Origin: RUG14300 sp964561145
GTDB lineage: Bacteria; Bacillota; Clostridia; Christensenellales; CAG-1252
DNA: 23,352 bases
NCBI GenBank assembly: GCA_964561145.1
Contig: CAZLNZ010000027.1
Location: 1-23,352 of the forward strand
Reading direction: 5' to 3'
Part shown: positions 1 through 7,904 of the stretch, piece by piece
Position numbering within the stretch: position 1 is the stretch's first letter
Layout: every line of letters starts with the position of its first letter
The notes under the pieces: model-generated
What the model saw: the letters and a program-made list of their open reading frames with translations, nothing else
Databases searched by the model: none
Told to the model about the DNA's origin: nothing
Position numbers and translations under genes: made by a program

Positions 1-24
1 TACACTAAGTTCCACACTTATTTA

Positions 25-49
25 CACTGTGGAATTTACTTTGGGAATT
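25..49 (+). repeat. Left copy of 25-bp inverted repeat at the window ends
   Basis: These 25 bases are the exact reverse complement of 23298-23322 at the other end of the window. A small hairpin overlaps the repeat: TTCCACA at 10-16 pairs with TGTGGAA at 28-34. No transposase lies near either copy. The likeliest reading is a dispersed intergenic repeat that happens to bound the window, not the ends of one element. Confidence 0.7.
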
Positions 50-206
50 CACGTTGCACAACATTAAGTGAGAGGGATTTCTTTCTCTTTTCCTCTTTTA
101 TATTGTTAGAATCTCCGTTAAGAGAATTGTTTCACTTAAAGAAATTCATTGTCAATCAAGATAAAAAGGTAATTTTAGTCGAAATTGGCAAATACAATAT
201 ATTATT

Positions 207-1460
207 ATGAAGTATTTTGGAACTGACGGAATTAGGGGAATTTTTGGCGAAGATTTAAAAAAGGTTGTATATAAAGCAGGTTATGCTTGCGGATTGGTCG
301 AAAACCGCATCCTTCTTGCCATTGATACAAGGGAATCAGGCGAAACACTTGCTCGAATCTTCACACAGGGAGCACTAAAAGCGAGCGCTACCGTGAGATA
401 TGCAGGCGTACTCCCCACCCCTGCACTATCCGTTGCTGTTAAAAACAGCAACGAGTTGGGCGTTATGATAACCGCATCCCATAACCCGAAAGAATACAAC
501 GGAGTAAAGATATTCTCCACCGATGGCAAAAAATATAGAGATTTGAATAAGCTGGAGGAACTTATGGACAAGTGCGAAGAGAATTTTCAAGAGGGAGTGC
601 TACCCCCGATAACGGAAATACCTCTTGCCAATTACCTTGACTCATTCGATTTATCAAGCTGTTCAAACTGTGGACTTAGAATTGTTGTAGACCTTGCAAA
701 CGGAGCAATGAAACGAGTTGCACCTCGTATTTTAGGGCAAATCGGACTATGCTCTTTTCTTAACGTAAATGGTGAAATCAACAACGATTCCGGAGTATTT
801 TTCCCTGAAAAGGTAATCGAAACCGTTTCAAAAGGTTTCGATGTCGGCTTTATTTTTGACGGAGACGGTGATCGCTTGGTTGTCGTTGACGAAAGAGGAA
901 AAGTTCTTGACGGAGACGCTCTACTCTATATTATTTCAACGGGACATCTTAAGGAGGGACGTCTTTATCCTCGAAAAATCGTTTGTACGGAAATGAGCAA
1001 CGGTGGACTCAAAAAATCGCTAACATCTTTTAAAATAGACTGTTACAGAAGCAAGGTCGGGGATGATAACGTCGCAAAGCTTATGGAAAAAAAGAATGCT
1101 CCTCTTGGCGGTGAACCTTCCGGTCATATTCTTATCGGAAACTATTCCGCAGACGGACTGAGAACCGCAGTTGAACTTTGCAAAATAATGATTAGAGAAA
1201 AAATGCCCCTTAGCAATCTCACAAAAGGACTGTCCTATCTTCCGTTCCTCTGCGAAAGTCTCCCCTATAACGATATTGCCTTTTTTAATTGCGAAAAAAT
1301 TGCAGAGAAATGGCGTGCTTACTTGGGAGATATGGGGCGTGTTATCATTAGGAAATCGGGAACGGAGCCGCTCTTAAGAATGGGTGTTGAGGCAAGCTCG
1401 GAAAGCTTAGCCAAGGAAATAATGAAGGAGCTGATAGCAAGCTATAAAAAGGCTACATAA
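207..1460 (+). CDS. glmM: Phosphoglucosamine mutase GlmM
   Basis: Converts glucosamine-6-phosphate to glucosamine-1-phosphate, a cytosolic step towards UDP-GlcNAc and hence peptidoglycan. The 417-residue product shows the alpha-D-phosphohexomutase signatures in order: GTDGIRG near residue 5, the phosphoserine loop TASHNP with Ser91, the metal-binding DGDGDR at 218-223, the sugar-binding GGEPSGH at 301-307, and the C-terminal phosphate loop RKSGTEP at 382-388. GTDGIRG at the N-terminus and GGEPSGH favour GlmM over phosphomannomutase or phosphoglucomutase. It is slightly shorter than the usual ~445 residues, but no core motif is missing. The first ATG is used because GTDGIRG follows immediately; the ribosome site upstream is weak. 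It is a single gene, with no operon partner seen on its strand, and no terminator is evident after it. Confidence 0.93.
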   Translation: MKYFGTDGIRGIFGEDLKKVVYKAGYACGLVENRILLAIDTRESGETLARIFTQGALKASATVRYAGVLPTPALSVAVKNSNELGVMITASHNPKEYNGVKIFSTDGKKYRDLNKLEELMDKCEENFQEGVLPPITEIPLANYLDSFDLSSCSNCGLRIVVDLANGAMKRVAPRILGQIGLCSFLNVNGEINNDSGVFFPEKVIETVSKGFDVGFIFDGDGDRLVVVDERGKVLDGDALLYIISTGHLKEGRLYPRKIVCTEMSNGGLKKSLTSFKIDCYRSKVGDDNVAKLMEKKNAPLGGEPSGHILIGNYSADGLRTAVELCKIMIREKMPLSNLTKGLSYLPFLCESLPYNDIAFFNCEKIAEKWRAYLGDMGRVIIRKSGTEPLLRMGVEASSESLAKEIMKELIASYKKAT

Positions 1461-1510
1461 TATTTAAAAGCAGATAATATACCGATGCAAGTGAAGCGAA
1501 GAGTGCAAGC

Positions 1511-1629
1511 GGATGAGATACCGACACTTTGTGTCGTGCCTCAGGAGTTCGACTTCAGACTTTCGCTTTTTGTCACTCGAGCATTTTCACACGGATGCGG
1601 CGGGAGACGAGCAGCCCGCCCTACAATGT
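1511..1629 (+). repeat. Composite intergenic repeat (copy 1)
   Basis: Begins with GGATGAGATACCGACAC and a CGACAC-TTT-GTGTCG hairpin (1522-1536), then TTCGACT and TTTCGC blocks. A second module follows at 1591-1629 (GCGGCGGGAGACGAGC...CCCGCCCTACAATG). The first module recurs at 1697, 1903 and 7393, and both modules recur at 7262-7343. The motif resembles the widespread clostridial intergenic repeat that reads TGAGATTCTTCGACTCC...TCAGAATGAC. An open frame here (1485-1790) is repeat sequence and not a gene. Confidence 0.75.
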
Positions 1630-1696
1630 ATGATATTGTAATAACAACGATATCTTGCAAGAAACAAATCTCTAGCCTGCAATATATGATAATAAC

Positions 1697-1902
1697 AAGG
1701 ATGAGATACCGACACCGAGGTGTCGCTCCTTCGGAGTTCGACTACGTCTACGCCTTCGCTCAGTATGACATTCATATGTATTATTTCTAATAAATTTTAA
1801 TTTTAAAGGCTTTTAGTTGTTCATGTGGTATTCTCGCTTTTCGTTTAGTATGATATTTTTCATTAAGCCCTAACATTCTTTATATCTCTCGATCAGCTTT
1901 AT
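1697..1902 (+). repeat. 206-bp tandem duplication, unit 1
   Basis: Starts AAGGATGAGATACCGACAC and ends TCTCGATCAGCTTTAT. The first ~75 bases are a copy of the dispersed repeat with hairpins CGACACCGAGGTGTCG and CTCCTTCGGAG. The remaining ~130 bases are AT-rich unique-looking sequence that is nearly identical in the next unit. Confidence 0.85.
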
Positions 1903-2110
1903 AAGGATGAGATACCGACACTTTGTGTCGTGCCTTAGGAGTTCGACTTCAGACTTTCGCCTTCCGCTCAGTATGACATTCATATGTATTATTTCTAATA
2001 TATTTTAATTTTAAAGGCTTTTAGTTGTTCGTGCGATATTCTCGCTTTTCGTTTAGTATGATATTTTCCATTAAGCCCTAACATTCTTTATATCTCTCGA
2101 TCAGCTTTAT
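1903..2110 (+). repeat. 206-bp tandem duplication, unit 2
   Basis: Head-to-tail copy of 1697-1902. The distal ~130 bases differ at only a few positions, while the hairpin head differs more (CGACACTTTGTGTCG instead of CGACACCGAGGTGTCG). The stretch 2111-2278 after it holds nothing I can identify. Confidence 0.85.
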
Positions 2111-2278
2111 TAAAGGGATGCGGATTTTGACATAGCCAAAAGAAAGAGTGTCCGTAGCCAAGGTTTCCTTGTCGTAGCATTTTTTTAGAATCCTATTTTC
2201 TTCAGTCCGAACATGTTTGCGTCTCTCGAGCCGTTCCTTAAGAATATGCTATTTTATACCGTATCCCTCTTAAATAAA

Positions 2279-2316
2279 AAATCTCCTTAATTAAGGGAAA
2301 TCAACTAAGGAGATTT
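2279..2316 (-). terminator. Rho-independent terminator of the carbohydrate-binding lipoprotein gene
   Basis: An 11-bp perfect stem (AAATCTCCTTA with TAAGGAGATTT) is followed on the minus strand by TTTTTATTT, the correct polarity for the gene ending at 2388. On the plus strand no T-tract follows the hairpin. Confidence 0.85.
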
Positions 2317-2387
2317 GAAATAATTGCGTTTAGGTTAAAATCCATGCACCCGATTATACTTTGAGTATAAAGTTTATATGATAACTA

Positions 2388-4295
2388 TCAACGATGACCG
2401 AATCCGCCGGGGCCACCGGGACCGCCGGGCATAAAGCCTTGATTACCATGTCCGTTCATATTGGTACCAATCGCAGTACCTATAGAATCCAATGTTGCCT
2501 CATACGAGTCATCTCCAACGGTGATAATATATGTTTCGCCCTGTTCAAAGCATTCAAGACTAATAATTACCGATTGGAATCTCTTTGTCGGGGTTGTAGT
2601 AAACAATTCATTGCCATCCTCATCGGTTACCGTTATTTTGGTATTAGCTGTCGCAGTACTCGACAACGTCAAGCTAATGTAGTGCTGTGTAGAATTCTTA
2701 GAAGGATTCTCAACCATGCCGGCAGAGCCTACGGCACATAGGTTACCGCCGCTAACTAATATTCCCGTGTCTGCGTCAAGTGATCCGTTATCATTAGCTG
2801 TAGGACCGTATACCGTTACATCGCCGCCTGTCATTTTAAATGTTCCGTTACTGTCGATGCCGTCTCCATCGGCATTTATATCTATTTTACCACCCGAAAT
2901 AAGTATATAGAAAGAATACCCTCTCAAGTCGCCATTTGCTGCATTGATACCGTCATCCTTGGCATATAACTTAATAATACCGCCGAGTATTTCAACAGTT
3001 GCACCCTCTATTCCTTCATATGACTTATTGATGGTTATATTACCATTGGTGATTTTGTTTAGATATTCGGAATGAATACCGTCGTCACCTGTTGAAATAT
3101 CGAATGTACCACCGGTAATTAAAACATTTCCCTTTGAATGAATAGCATCGTCATTAGAGTCTAAAACAAAATTTCCTCCGGTGATAATTAGCCCGTAATT
3201 ATCGGTGTAGCCTGCAGAATAATCTATTTCATTATACTCGATTCCGCCGGTTTTTAACGCTTTACCGTCAGCATTATCGGATGAGAACTCGGTAACATTG
3301 TTTGGAGCACCGCCATTGGTTTTTATCTTAATGGTGTTAGTATCCGTGTTTGCGATATATAAACAGTTGTTAGCGGAAATCCCGTCATCGCCAGATGATA
3401 TTTCTAGATTAGAGTTTTCAATATAAATGTATCCGTATTTACTATCTGAAGCAAAGAGTGTCGCCTCTTCTTCCGTAGTAGGTTCCATATCGGTCTTAAT
3501 GCCATCATTATCGGCGTTAACTGTTACATTGGCATTTTTTATAATAATTTGTTCATCCGCCTTAATTCCGTTCTTTGCTGCATCGTTGATGATTATAGTC
3601 GGTCCGTTGATGGTAAGAGCGGTCTTAACTTTAATACCGCTAGTTTCTTCGCCTTTACAGTTAAGCGTCAACTTTCCTGTTCCATTGATAATCAAAGAAC
3701 GCTTTTTCGCCTGTATAACAGCGCCATCGCCATCGGTTTTATTATCACTTGTGCTGTCACTCACTATATTCTCTGTACCGTCTTTAATTGTCAACACTCT
3801 ATTACTGATATCGCCGTCGGGCTTTTTGAATACAATTGCGGCAGAAGTTTGATCGTCATTGGCTGTAATTTCCACGCCAGCCAACACCAACTGAACGTCT
3901 CCGTCCGTGTCTTTAACAGAAACTACTCCTGACAATTTGCCGCTCAATACATAAACGCCGTTTGACTTAATTGCAAGTTCGTTTTCCTTATACGAATATG
4001 CTTTAACCTCGGATAAATCGGCTGTTGCCAAAGAATCAAGATTGATAAAGTAAGTGTTTGAGGCGGTCTCGTCATAGCTTCCGTTAGCATCGGATTTATC
4101 ATTCTTAATATCGTCGTTAATATATCCGTCGGGAGTTTCGTCGGAAGTATCGCCGATATCGCTACCGGTCTGATTCCCACCTAAATGATCCCACGGATCA
4201 AATTTTTCTTCTTCTTTATTGTTACAACCGCAAAAAACCGCAGTCAAGAGTGTAGCAACTAACAATACACACAATATTGAGGTTAATTTTTTCAT
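2388..4295 (-). CDS. Lipoprotein with Cthe_2159-type (DUF4353) carbohydrate-binding beta-helix
   Basis: A 635-residue secreted protein. The N-terminus is a lipoprotein signal (basic MKK, hydrophobic core, FCGC lipobox with Cys24 as the likely lipidated residue), followed by an acidic, Asn/Asp-rich linker to about residue 80. The rest is a parallel beta-helix with repeated acidic turns: NADNDGI near 260, SSGDDGI near 301, SNDDAI near 380, STGDDGI near 401, AKDDGI near 446 and NADGDGI near 475. Such turns fit Ca2+-binding loops in the Cthe_2159/DUF4353 family, whose founder binds cellulose and pectic polymers. The C-terminus is a Gly/Pro-rich tail. AAGGAG lies 6 bases before the ATG. The role is probably surface polysaccharide binding; a catalytic function cannot be read from sequence. 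It stands alone, divergent from the redox operon. Confidence 0.85.
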   Translation of the reverse strand: MKKLTSILCVLLVATLLTAVFCGCNNKEEEKFDPWDHLGGNQTGSDIGDTSDETPDGYINDDIKNDKSDANGSYDETASNTYFINLDSLATADLSEVKAYSYKENELAIKSNGVYVLSGKLSGVVSVKDTDGDVQLVLAGVEITANDDQTSAAIVFKKPDGDISNRVLTIKDGTENIVSDSTSDNKTDGDGAVIQAKKRSLIINGTGKLTLNCKGEETSGIKVKTALTINGPTIIINDAAKNGIKADEQIIIKNANVTVNADNDGIKTDMEPTTEEEATLFASDSKYGYIYIENSNLEISSGDDGISANNCLYIANTDTNTIKIKTNGGAPNNVTEFSSDNADGKALKTGGIEYNEIDYSAGYTDNYGLIITGGNFVLDSNDDAIHSKGNVLITGGTFDISTGDDGIHSEYLNKITNGNITINKSYEGIEGATVEILGGIIKLYAKDDGINAANGDLRGYSFYILISGGKIDINADGDGIDSNGTFKMTGGDVTVYGPTANDNGSLDADTGILVSGGNLCAVGSAGMVENPSKNSTQHYISLTLSSTATANTKITVTDEDGNELFTTTPTKRFQSVIISLECFEQGETYIITVGDDSYEATLDSIGTAIGTNMNGHGNQGFMPGGPGGPGGFGHR

Positions 4296-4524
4296 TCTCT
4301 ACTCCTTATAAATATATCATTATATCTATGTCGATACAAAAATATACTAGCACCAAATAATTAAAAGACTGTGAAAAAGGTACTAAAATGTTTTTTATAT
4401 CCCGATATTATTTACCTTGACTTGAAAAATTATACTCTTATCCGAATTTTTCTCCAAAAACCATAAGGCATAATGCTTTATACCATAATAAAACCCATTA
4501 GATTGGCGTGCATTCTCTTAATAC

Positions 4525-4554
4525 TTGACTAAGATGTCGTAAATGTATTATAAT
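4525..4554 (+). promoter_or_regulatory. Sigma-A type promoter of the redox operon
   Basis: TTGACT (4525-4530) and a perfect TATAAT (4549-4554) are separated by 18 bp, about 40 bp upstream of the 4596 start. The start has GGAG 5 bases ahead of its ATG. The rest of 4296-4595 shows no other gene. Confidence 0.75.
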
Positions 4555-4561
4555 ACATTTA
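4540..4561. promoter_or_regulatory. 22-bp perfect palindrome over the -10 box (candidate operator)
   Basis: Each half is TAAATGTATTA or its complement, with no mismatches and no spacer. It covers the whole -10 element of the redox operon promoter, so a bound dimer would block RNA polymerase. It does not match the usual Fur, PerR or FNR boxes; the regulator is unknown. AT-rich promoter DNA can give chance palindromes, though 22 bp without mismatch is long. Confidence 0.5.
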
Positions 4562-4595
4562 ATGCAATTGCCTCTCGGGCTTTTATGGAGTTTGT

Positions 4596-5456
4596 ATGAC
4601 AGAAAAAAAGCAAAACCAATTACGAAAAATCTACGGAATCGCACTAAGCGTTTTAAGTGTTATTGCGGGACTTTTGCTTATAATCCAATCTCAAAGAATA
4701 TACCATAGAAATCTTGTGGACGGAGAGCAAATATACACTGTAGAAATAGTCGTCAAATATCTTGCTCAGATATCCCCCGTCCTTATATTATGGGTAATAG
4801 TCGTTATCGCAGGCAGCGTTGTATGGCAAGTATTACCCCCTGAAGCTACAAAGCTTAAGGGTACTTTTTCGCAAAGAAAAAAACTTAATCGCTTAAAAGC
4901 TCGCATACCAGAGGATAAAAAAAGTGAAAAGCTAATCAAAGCTGAAAAAATCAATACGATTGTTTGGGCTGTATGCATCCTTTACGGAATTATTGCACTT
5001 GTATTTGTATGTCTTTGCTTCTTCAACAAGACATATTATGTTACCGAAAGCGAGAATTTCAATCCTACGAGGGATATGCTAAATATGCTACCACATTTTC
5101 TCCCTTGGCTTGCAGTCTTTTTCTTGCTGGCAACAGGAGCAAGCATTTATTTGGAATACTCCGCAAAAAAGGAAATGAAAGAGGTTATGAGGCTGATTGT
5201 CCTCTGCACAAAGGATAACACTCTTATAAAGCAAGGAAAGTACGAAACCAAGCTTCCCAACTTTGTCAAAAAGCTTAAAGAAAAACTGTCCTTCCTTCAA
5301 AATGAAAAAGTTAAAAAATATACACTGTTAGGTGCCAGAATCGCACTTCCCGTCATCGGTGTCACTCTCTTTATAATCGGCATCTTCAACGGCGGACTAA
5401 ACGATGTTTTAAGAAAAGCTATCGTTATTTGTACAGAATGCATAGGACTGGGCTAA
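4596..5456 (+). CDS. Polytopic membrane protein with CD1871A-like CXXC C-terminus
   Basis: A 286-residue membrane protein with hydrophobic segments at about 10-30, 50-75, 115-140, 163-188 and 244-267, and a basic cytoplasmic loop between the second and third. The last ~40 residues (ARIALPVIGV... to CTECIGLG, Cys279 and Cys282) match what I know of the small CD1871A-family CXXC proteins, which usually stand alone and end in the same way. Here that module is fused to a larger membrane domain I do not recognise. The gene is first in an operon with a NapH-like protein 4 bases downstream and a TlpA-like thioredoxin, so a part in moving electrons or thiol redox state across the membrane is likely. 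The exact reaction is unknown. The family call rests on the C-terminus only. Confidence 0.7.
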   Translation: MTEKKQNQLRKIYGIALSVLSVIAGLLLIIQSQRIYHRNLVDGEQIYTVEIVVKYLAQISPVLILWVIVVIAGSVVWQVLPPEATKLKGTFSQRKKLNRLKARIPEDKKSEKLIKAEKINTIVWAVCILYGIIALVFVCLCFFNKTYYVTESENFNPTRDMLNMLPHFLPWLAVFFLLATGASIYLEYSAKKEMKEVMRLIVLCTKDNTLIKQGKYETKLPNFVKKLKEKLSFLQNEKVKKYTLLGARIALPVIGVTLFIIGIFNGGLNDVLRKAIVICTECIGLG

Positions 5457-5460
5457 GAGA

Positions 5461-6510
5461 ATGAAATCACAACACACAGCAAAACAGAAAATAAAAAATT
5501 TCTTTACGCCCATCGGTAAATGGCTTAAAGAACACCGTCCGAGTAAGCGTAGACTTATTCAAGTCTATGCTATGCTACTTTATAATTGCAATATAAAGGG
5601 CTATATCAAGGGTGATATCTATAAAGGCAATTCCAAAGCAATGTGCGTCCCCGGACTAAACTGCTATTCATGTCCCGGTGCCGTTGGTGCCTGCCCTCTC
5701 GGGTCGTTGCAAAACGCCCTGGCTTCTTCCGAGACCAGAGTTCCCGCATATATTTTCGGAATTCTTATTTTATTCGGGGTACTCTTGGGTAGAACGATTT
5801 GCGGTTTTCTCTGTCCTATAGGTCTTATTCAAGAGTGGCTTTACAAAATAAAGACACCTAAAGTAAAAAAAGGCAAGGTGAGCAGAATATTCTCCTACCT
5901 TAAGTATTTTTTGCTTGTAGCATTCGTTTTTGTCATTCCCATAATGTATCAAACAGGCGTTCCTGCTTTTTGTAAATATATCTGCCCCTCAGGAACTCTT
6001 CTAGGCGGTATCGGATTATTAATAAACGACCATAGTCTTTACGCCTCTCTCGGTTCGCTATTCACTTGGAAATTTTTGGTACTTGTTATAATTCTTGTAT
6101 CAAGCATATTTATTTTCCGTTTCTTCTGCAGATTCCTCTGTCCTCTAGGTGCGATTTACGGTTTCTTCTGCAGAGTATCAATGTTGGGAATCAAGTTAGA
6201 TAAAACAAAATGTACCGACTGCGGATTGTGTATTTCCATCTGCAATATGGACATAAAAAGAGTTGGTGATCACGAATGCATCCATTGCGGTGCGTGTATT
6301 AAGGTTTGTCCGTCCCAAGCAATATCATGGAAAGGTTCTAAACTTTTCCTAAAAGAAAATGCGGTTTTATCCACACCTATGATGGAAGAAAAGGTGGACT
6401 TGGTTGCAATGGCAAATAATGCAAATATCAATAAAGAAGATTCACCGAATAATGAGAATAGTATTCAAAAAATCGCAGAACCCGAGGTAAATAACAATGA
6501 CGAGATCTAA
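5461..6510 (+). CDS. NapH-like membrane 4Fe-4S ferredoxin protein
   Basis: A 349-residue polytopic iron-sulfur protein. An N-terminal Cys cluster (Cys62, 68, 71, 78 in a CxxCPGxxxxCPLG context) precedes membrane segments carrying CxxxCP motifs at 114-119, 171-176 and 223-228, as in NapH/MauN/CcoG-type electron-transfer proteins. Two classical 4Fe-4S motifs follow: Cys251/254/257/261 and Cys273/276/279/283 (each CxxCxxCxxxC). A polar tail of about 55 residues follows the second cluster. Proteins of this kind pass electrons between quinol or ferredoxin pools and extracytoplasmic acceptors. It starts 4 bases after the previous stop and overlaps the next gene by 14 bp, so the three are translated as a unit. 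The partner thioredoxin suggests electrons are delivered to, or taken from, protein thiols outside the membrane; that is inference. Confidence 0.85.
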   Translation: MKSQHTAKQKIKNFFTPIGKWLKEHRPSKRRLIQVYAMLLYNCNIKGYIKGDIYKGNSKAMCVPGLNCYSCPGAVGACPLGSLQNALASSETRVPAYIFGILILFGVLLGRTICGFLCPIGLIQEWLYKIKTPKVKKGKVSRIFSYLKYFLLVAFVFVIPIMYQTGVPAFCKYICPSGTLLGGIGLLINDHSLYASLGSLFTWKFLVLVIILVSSIFIFRFFCRFLCPLGAIYGFFCRVSMLGIKLDKTKCTDCGLCISICNMDIKRVGDHECIHCGACIKVCPSQAISWKGSKLFLKENAVLSTPMMEEKVDLVAMANNANINKEDSPNNENSIQKIAEPEVNNNDEI

Positions 6511-7063
6511 ACTTTCAAAAGTGCTGGAAATAATTGGCTGGAGTGTAGCACTCGTTGTTTTGTTGGGTGCAATATTATACTTCAACGTTTTCAAAACATA
6601 TGAACTAAAAGAATCCTACTCAATAGGAGATTATGCACCGATATTTGAAATAGAGGTATACCGAACAAACGGATCCGAAAGCGGAACATACTCAAATGAA
6701 GAGGAGAAAAAAATACTTATCCTCAACTTTTGGTACACGACTTGCGGTCCTTGCTTGAAAGAACTACCCCATTTTAATGAAATTCAAAAGGAATATGGCG
6801 ATAAGGTTAAAATAATAGCCCTTCACTCCTATGAAGTCGACAATAGAGTAGATAAACAAAAGTTTTTAGACGATAACGGATATAGTTCCTATGAAATAAC
6901 CTTTGGTCAAGATACCGAGGAATTATATCTGTTCAATAGATTCGGCGGTAAAAGCTCATATCCTATGACGGTAATAATTGATAGTAGGGGTATTATTCAA
7001 TACGTGAAAACAGGCGGAATCACAGCAGAAGAGCTAGCCGTTCAAATCGACAAGCTTCTTTAG
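6497..7063 (+). CDS. Membrane-anchored TlpA-like thioredoxin
   Basis: A 188-residue protein with one N-terminal membrane anchor (residues 11-31) and an extracytoplasmic thioredoxin fold. The active site is WYTTCGPC with Cys83 and Cys86, followed by LKELP; the cis-proline loop is at SYPMTVIID, and the typical late strand GIIQYVKTGG follows. This is the TlpA/ResA pattern of thiol-disulfide oxidoreductases acting outside the cytoplasmic membrane. The start overlaps the end of the NapH-like gene by 14 bp, with GAGG 9 bases upstream of the ATG. CGPC usually marks a reducing thioredoxin, so it may reduce disulfides in exported proteins using electrons from the two upstream products. The substrate is unknown. 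Confidence 0.88.
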   Translation: MTRSKLSKVLEIIGWSVALVVLLGAILYFNVFKTYELKESYSIGDYAPIFEIEVYRTNGSESGTYSNEEEKKILILNFWYTTCGPCLKELPHFNEIQKEYGDKVKIIALHSYEVDNRVDKQKFLDDNGYSSYEITFGQDTEELYLFNRFGGKSSYPMTVIIDSRGIIQYVKTGGITAEELAVQIDKLL

Positions 7064-7091
7064 GACTTATAATCGAATCTATTCAATTTAA

Positions 7092-7128
7092 TTCGACGGC
7101 AATAGTCTTATTGCCGTCGAACTTTTTT
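7092..7128 (+). terminator. Strong rho-independent terminator of the redox operon
   Basis: A 13-bp perfect stem (TTCGACGGCAATA at 7092-7104 with its complement at 7109-7121), a 4-base loop and a following CTTTTTT tract, 29 bases after the thioredoxin stop. Confidence 0.95.
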
Positions 7129-7261
7129 ATACTAACAATGTTATATTTTTCACTGTGATGTTCGCCCGACATTAATTGTTTGTATGTGGTAAAAGAATGG
7201 TAATAACCGTGATTGTGTTTATAATTATAACCGCATAAAATATGTATCAAAGGGGGTTTAC

Positions 7262-7343
7262 AAGGATGAGATACCGATGCTGCACATCACTCTAGGCTTT
7301 TTGCACGGAAGCGGCAGGAGACGAGCCGCGTGCCCTACAATGA
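7262..7343 (+). repeat. Composite intergenic repeat (copy 2)
   Basis: AAGGATGAGATACCGATGC head followed by the GCGGCAGGAGACGAGCCGC...GCCCTACAATG module, in the same order as at 1511-1629 but with a shorter middle. Confidence 0.7.
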
Positions 7344-7392
7344 ATTAGAATCCACAGAAAAAGCCACCTCTGTGTAAGCAATGCGAGGACTT

Positions 7393-7484
7393 AAGGATTA
7401 GATACCGACACTTTGTGTCGCCCCTATGGGGTTCGACTCCAGAAATTGATACCAATTTCTTCCGCATGGTCATGACATTTATAT
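7393..7484 (+). repeat. Dispersed hairpin repeat
   Basis: AAGGATTAGATACCGACAC head, then hairpins CGACAC-TTT-GTGTCG (7406-7420), CCCCTATGGGG (7421-7431) and GAAATT...AATTTC (7442-7459), ending CATGACATTTATATA. It belongs to the same family as the heads at 1511, 1697 and 1903, whose copies end TCAGTATGACATTCATAT. Confidence 0.7.
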
Positions 7485-7573
7485 ACGGTACCGGTATTCC
7501 TATTTGGTTTTATACAGCATTCTAGCATTGTCTTTTCCCTCTTATGTTTTTGTCATTGAGATTATAGTTAATC

Positions 7574-7613
7574 TATTGTACCACATTCCTTTCGTTCAAT
7601 ATGACTTTTATAT
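7574..7613 (+). repeat. Short repeat shared with 20491-20534
   Basis: The stretch ATTGTACCACATTCCTTTCG... to ATGACTTTTATATA recurs downstream of the other terminal DUF6273 gene with a few changes. Its 3' end matches the end of the dispersed hairpin repeat. The remainder of 7485-7800 shows nothing else I can name. Confidence 0.6.
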
Positions 7614-7810
7614 ATAATGAGGTATTGTTTTGGTTACAAACCTTATTGTATTATTTCTATTTCCTTGTTTGTTTTCCATTATGTCACTGCAGACTTTCTG
7701 TAGGACTTTTACCCTTTCGGAGTGGTTTGTTTTCCGTTCTTAAATACACTTCTAATAAAAATTAATACAAGTTCTTTTTGTGCTCTCATAAGGATTTTCC
7801 ATTCACAATT

Positions 7811-7856
7811 CCGACCTAGAGAGGGGGACAAAGTCCCTTATCCTCTCGTAGGTCGG
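7811..7856. other. Structured element downstream of variable DUF6273 gene (copy A)
   Basis: CCGACCTA and TAGGTCGG close an outer stem, GAGAGG pairs with CCTCTC, and GGGAC-AAA-GTCCC forms an inner hairpin. The element is almost base-for-base the same as 20622-20668, also placed after a DUF6273 gene on the minus strand. No T-tract follows on that strand, so it is not a standard terminator. It could be a terminator variant or part of a DGR target site. Confidence 0.65.
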
Positions 7857-7889
7857 TGATTTATGATTAAGAAAATTCTCGCTTAGATT

Positions 7890-7904
7890 ACAATCTCCGC
7901 TTGT
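7890..7904 (-). other. Imperfect hairpin at the stop codon (copy A)
   Basis: Same position and sequence as the perfect 20702-20716 hairpin, but with one mismatch in the 6-bp stem. It overlaps the TGA stop and lies about 40 bases after the variable block, where DGR targets carry a cruciform. Confidence 0.5.

Noticed and set aside
1485..1790. A 101-residue open frame after glmM
   Set aside because: It runs through two hairpin repeats and part of the tandem duplication, has no ribosome site and no recognisable domain.
3427..3932. Plus-strand open frames inside the carbohydrate-binding lipoprotein gene
   Set aside because: They are antisense to a clear beta-helix protein with signal peptide and terminator, and have no ribosome site or domain.
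5461..6510. Assignment of the iron-sulfur membrane protein to nitrate reduction (napH)
   Set aside because: No napA, napG or other nitrate reductase gene is nearby, and the partners are thiol-redox proteins, so only the family resemblance is stated.
7064..7903. Possible DGR template repeat or accessory gene in the gap downstream of variable region A
   Set aside because: No AAC/AAT-rich copy of the variable scaffold is present on either strand here, nor in 20445-20715 or 23080-23352, and no reverse transcriptase motif occurs in any frame of the window.
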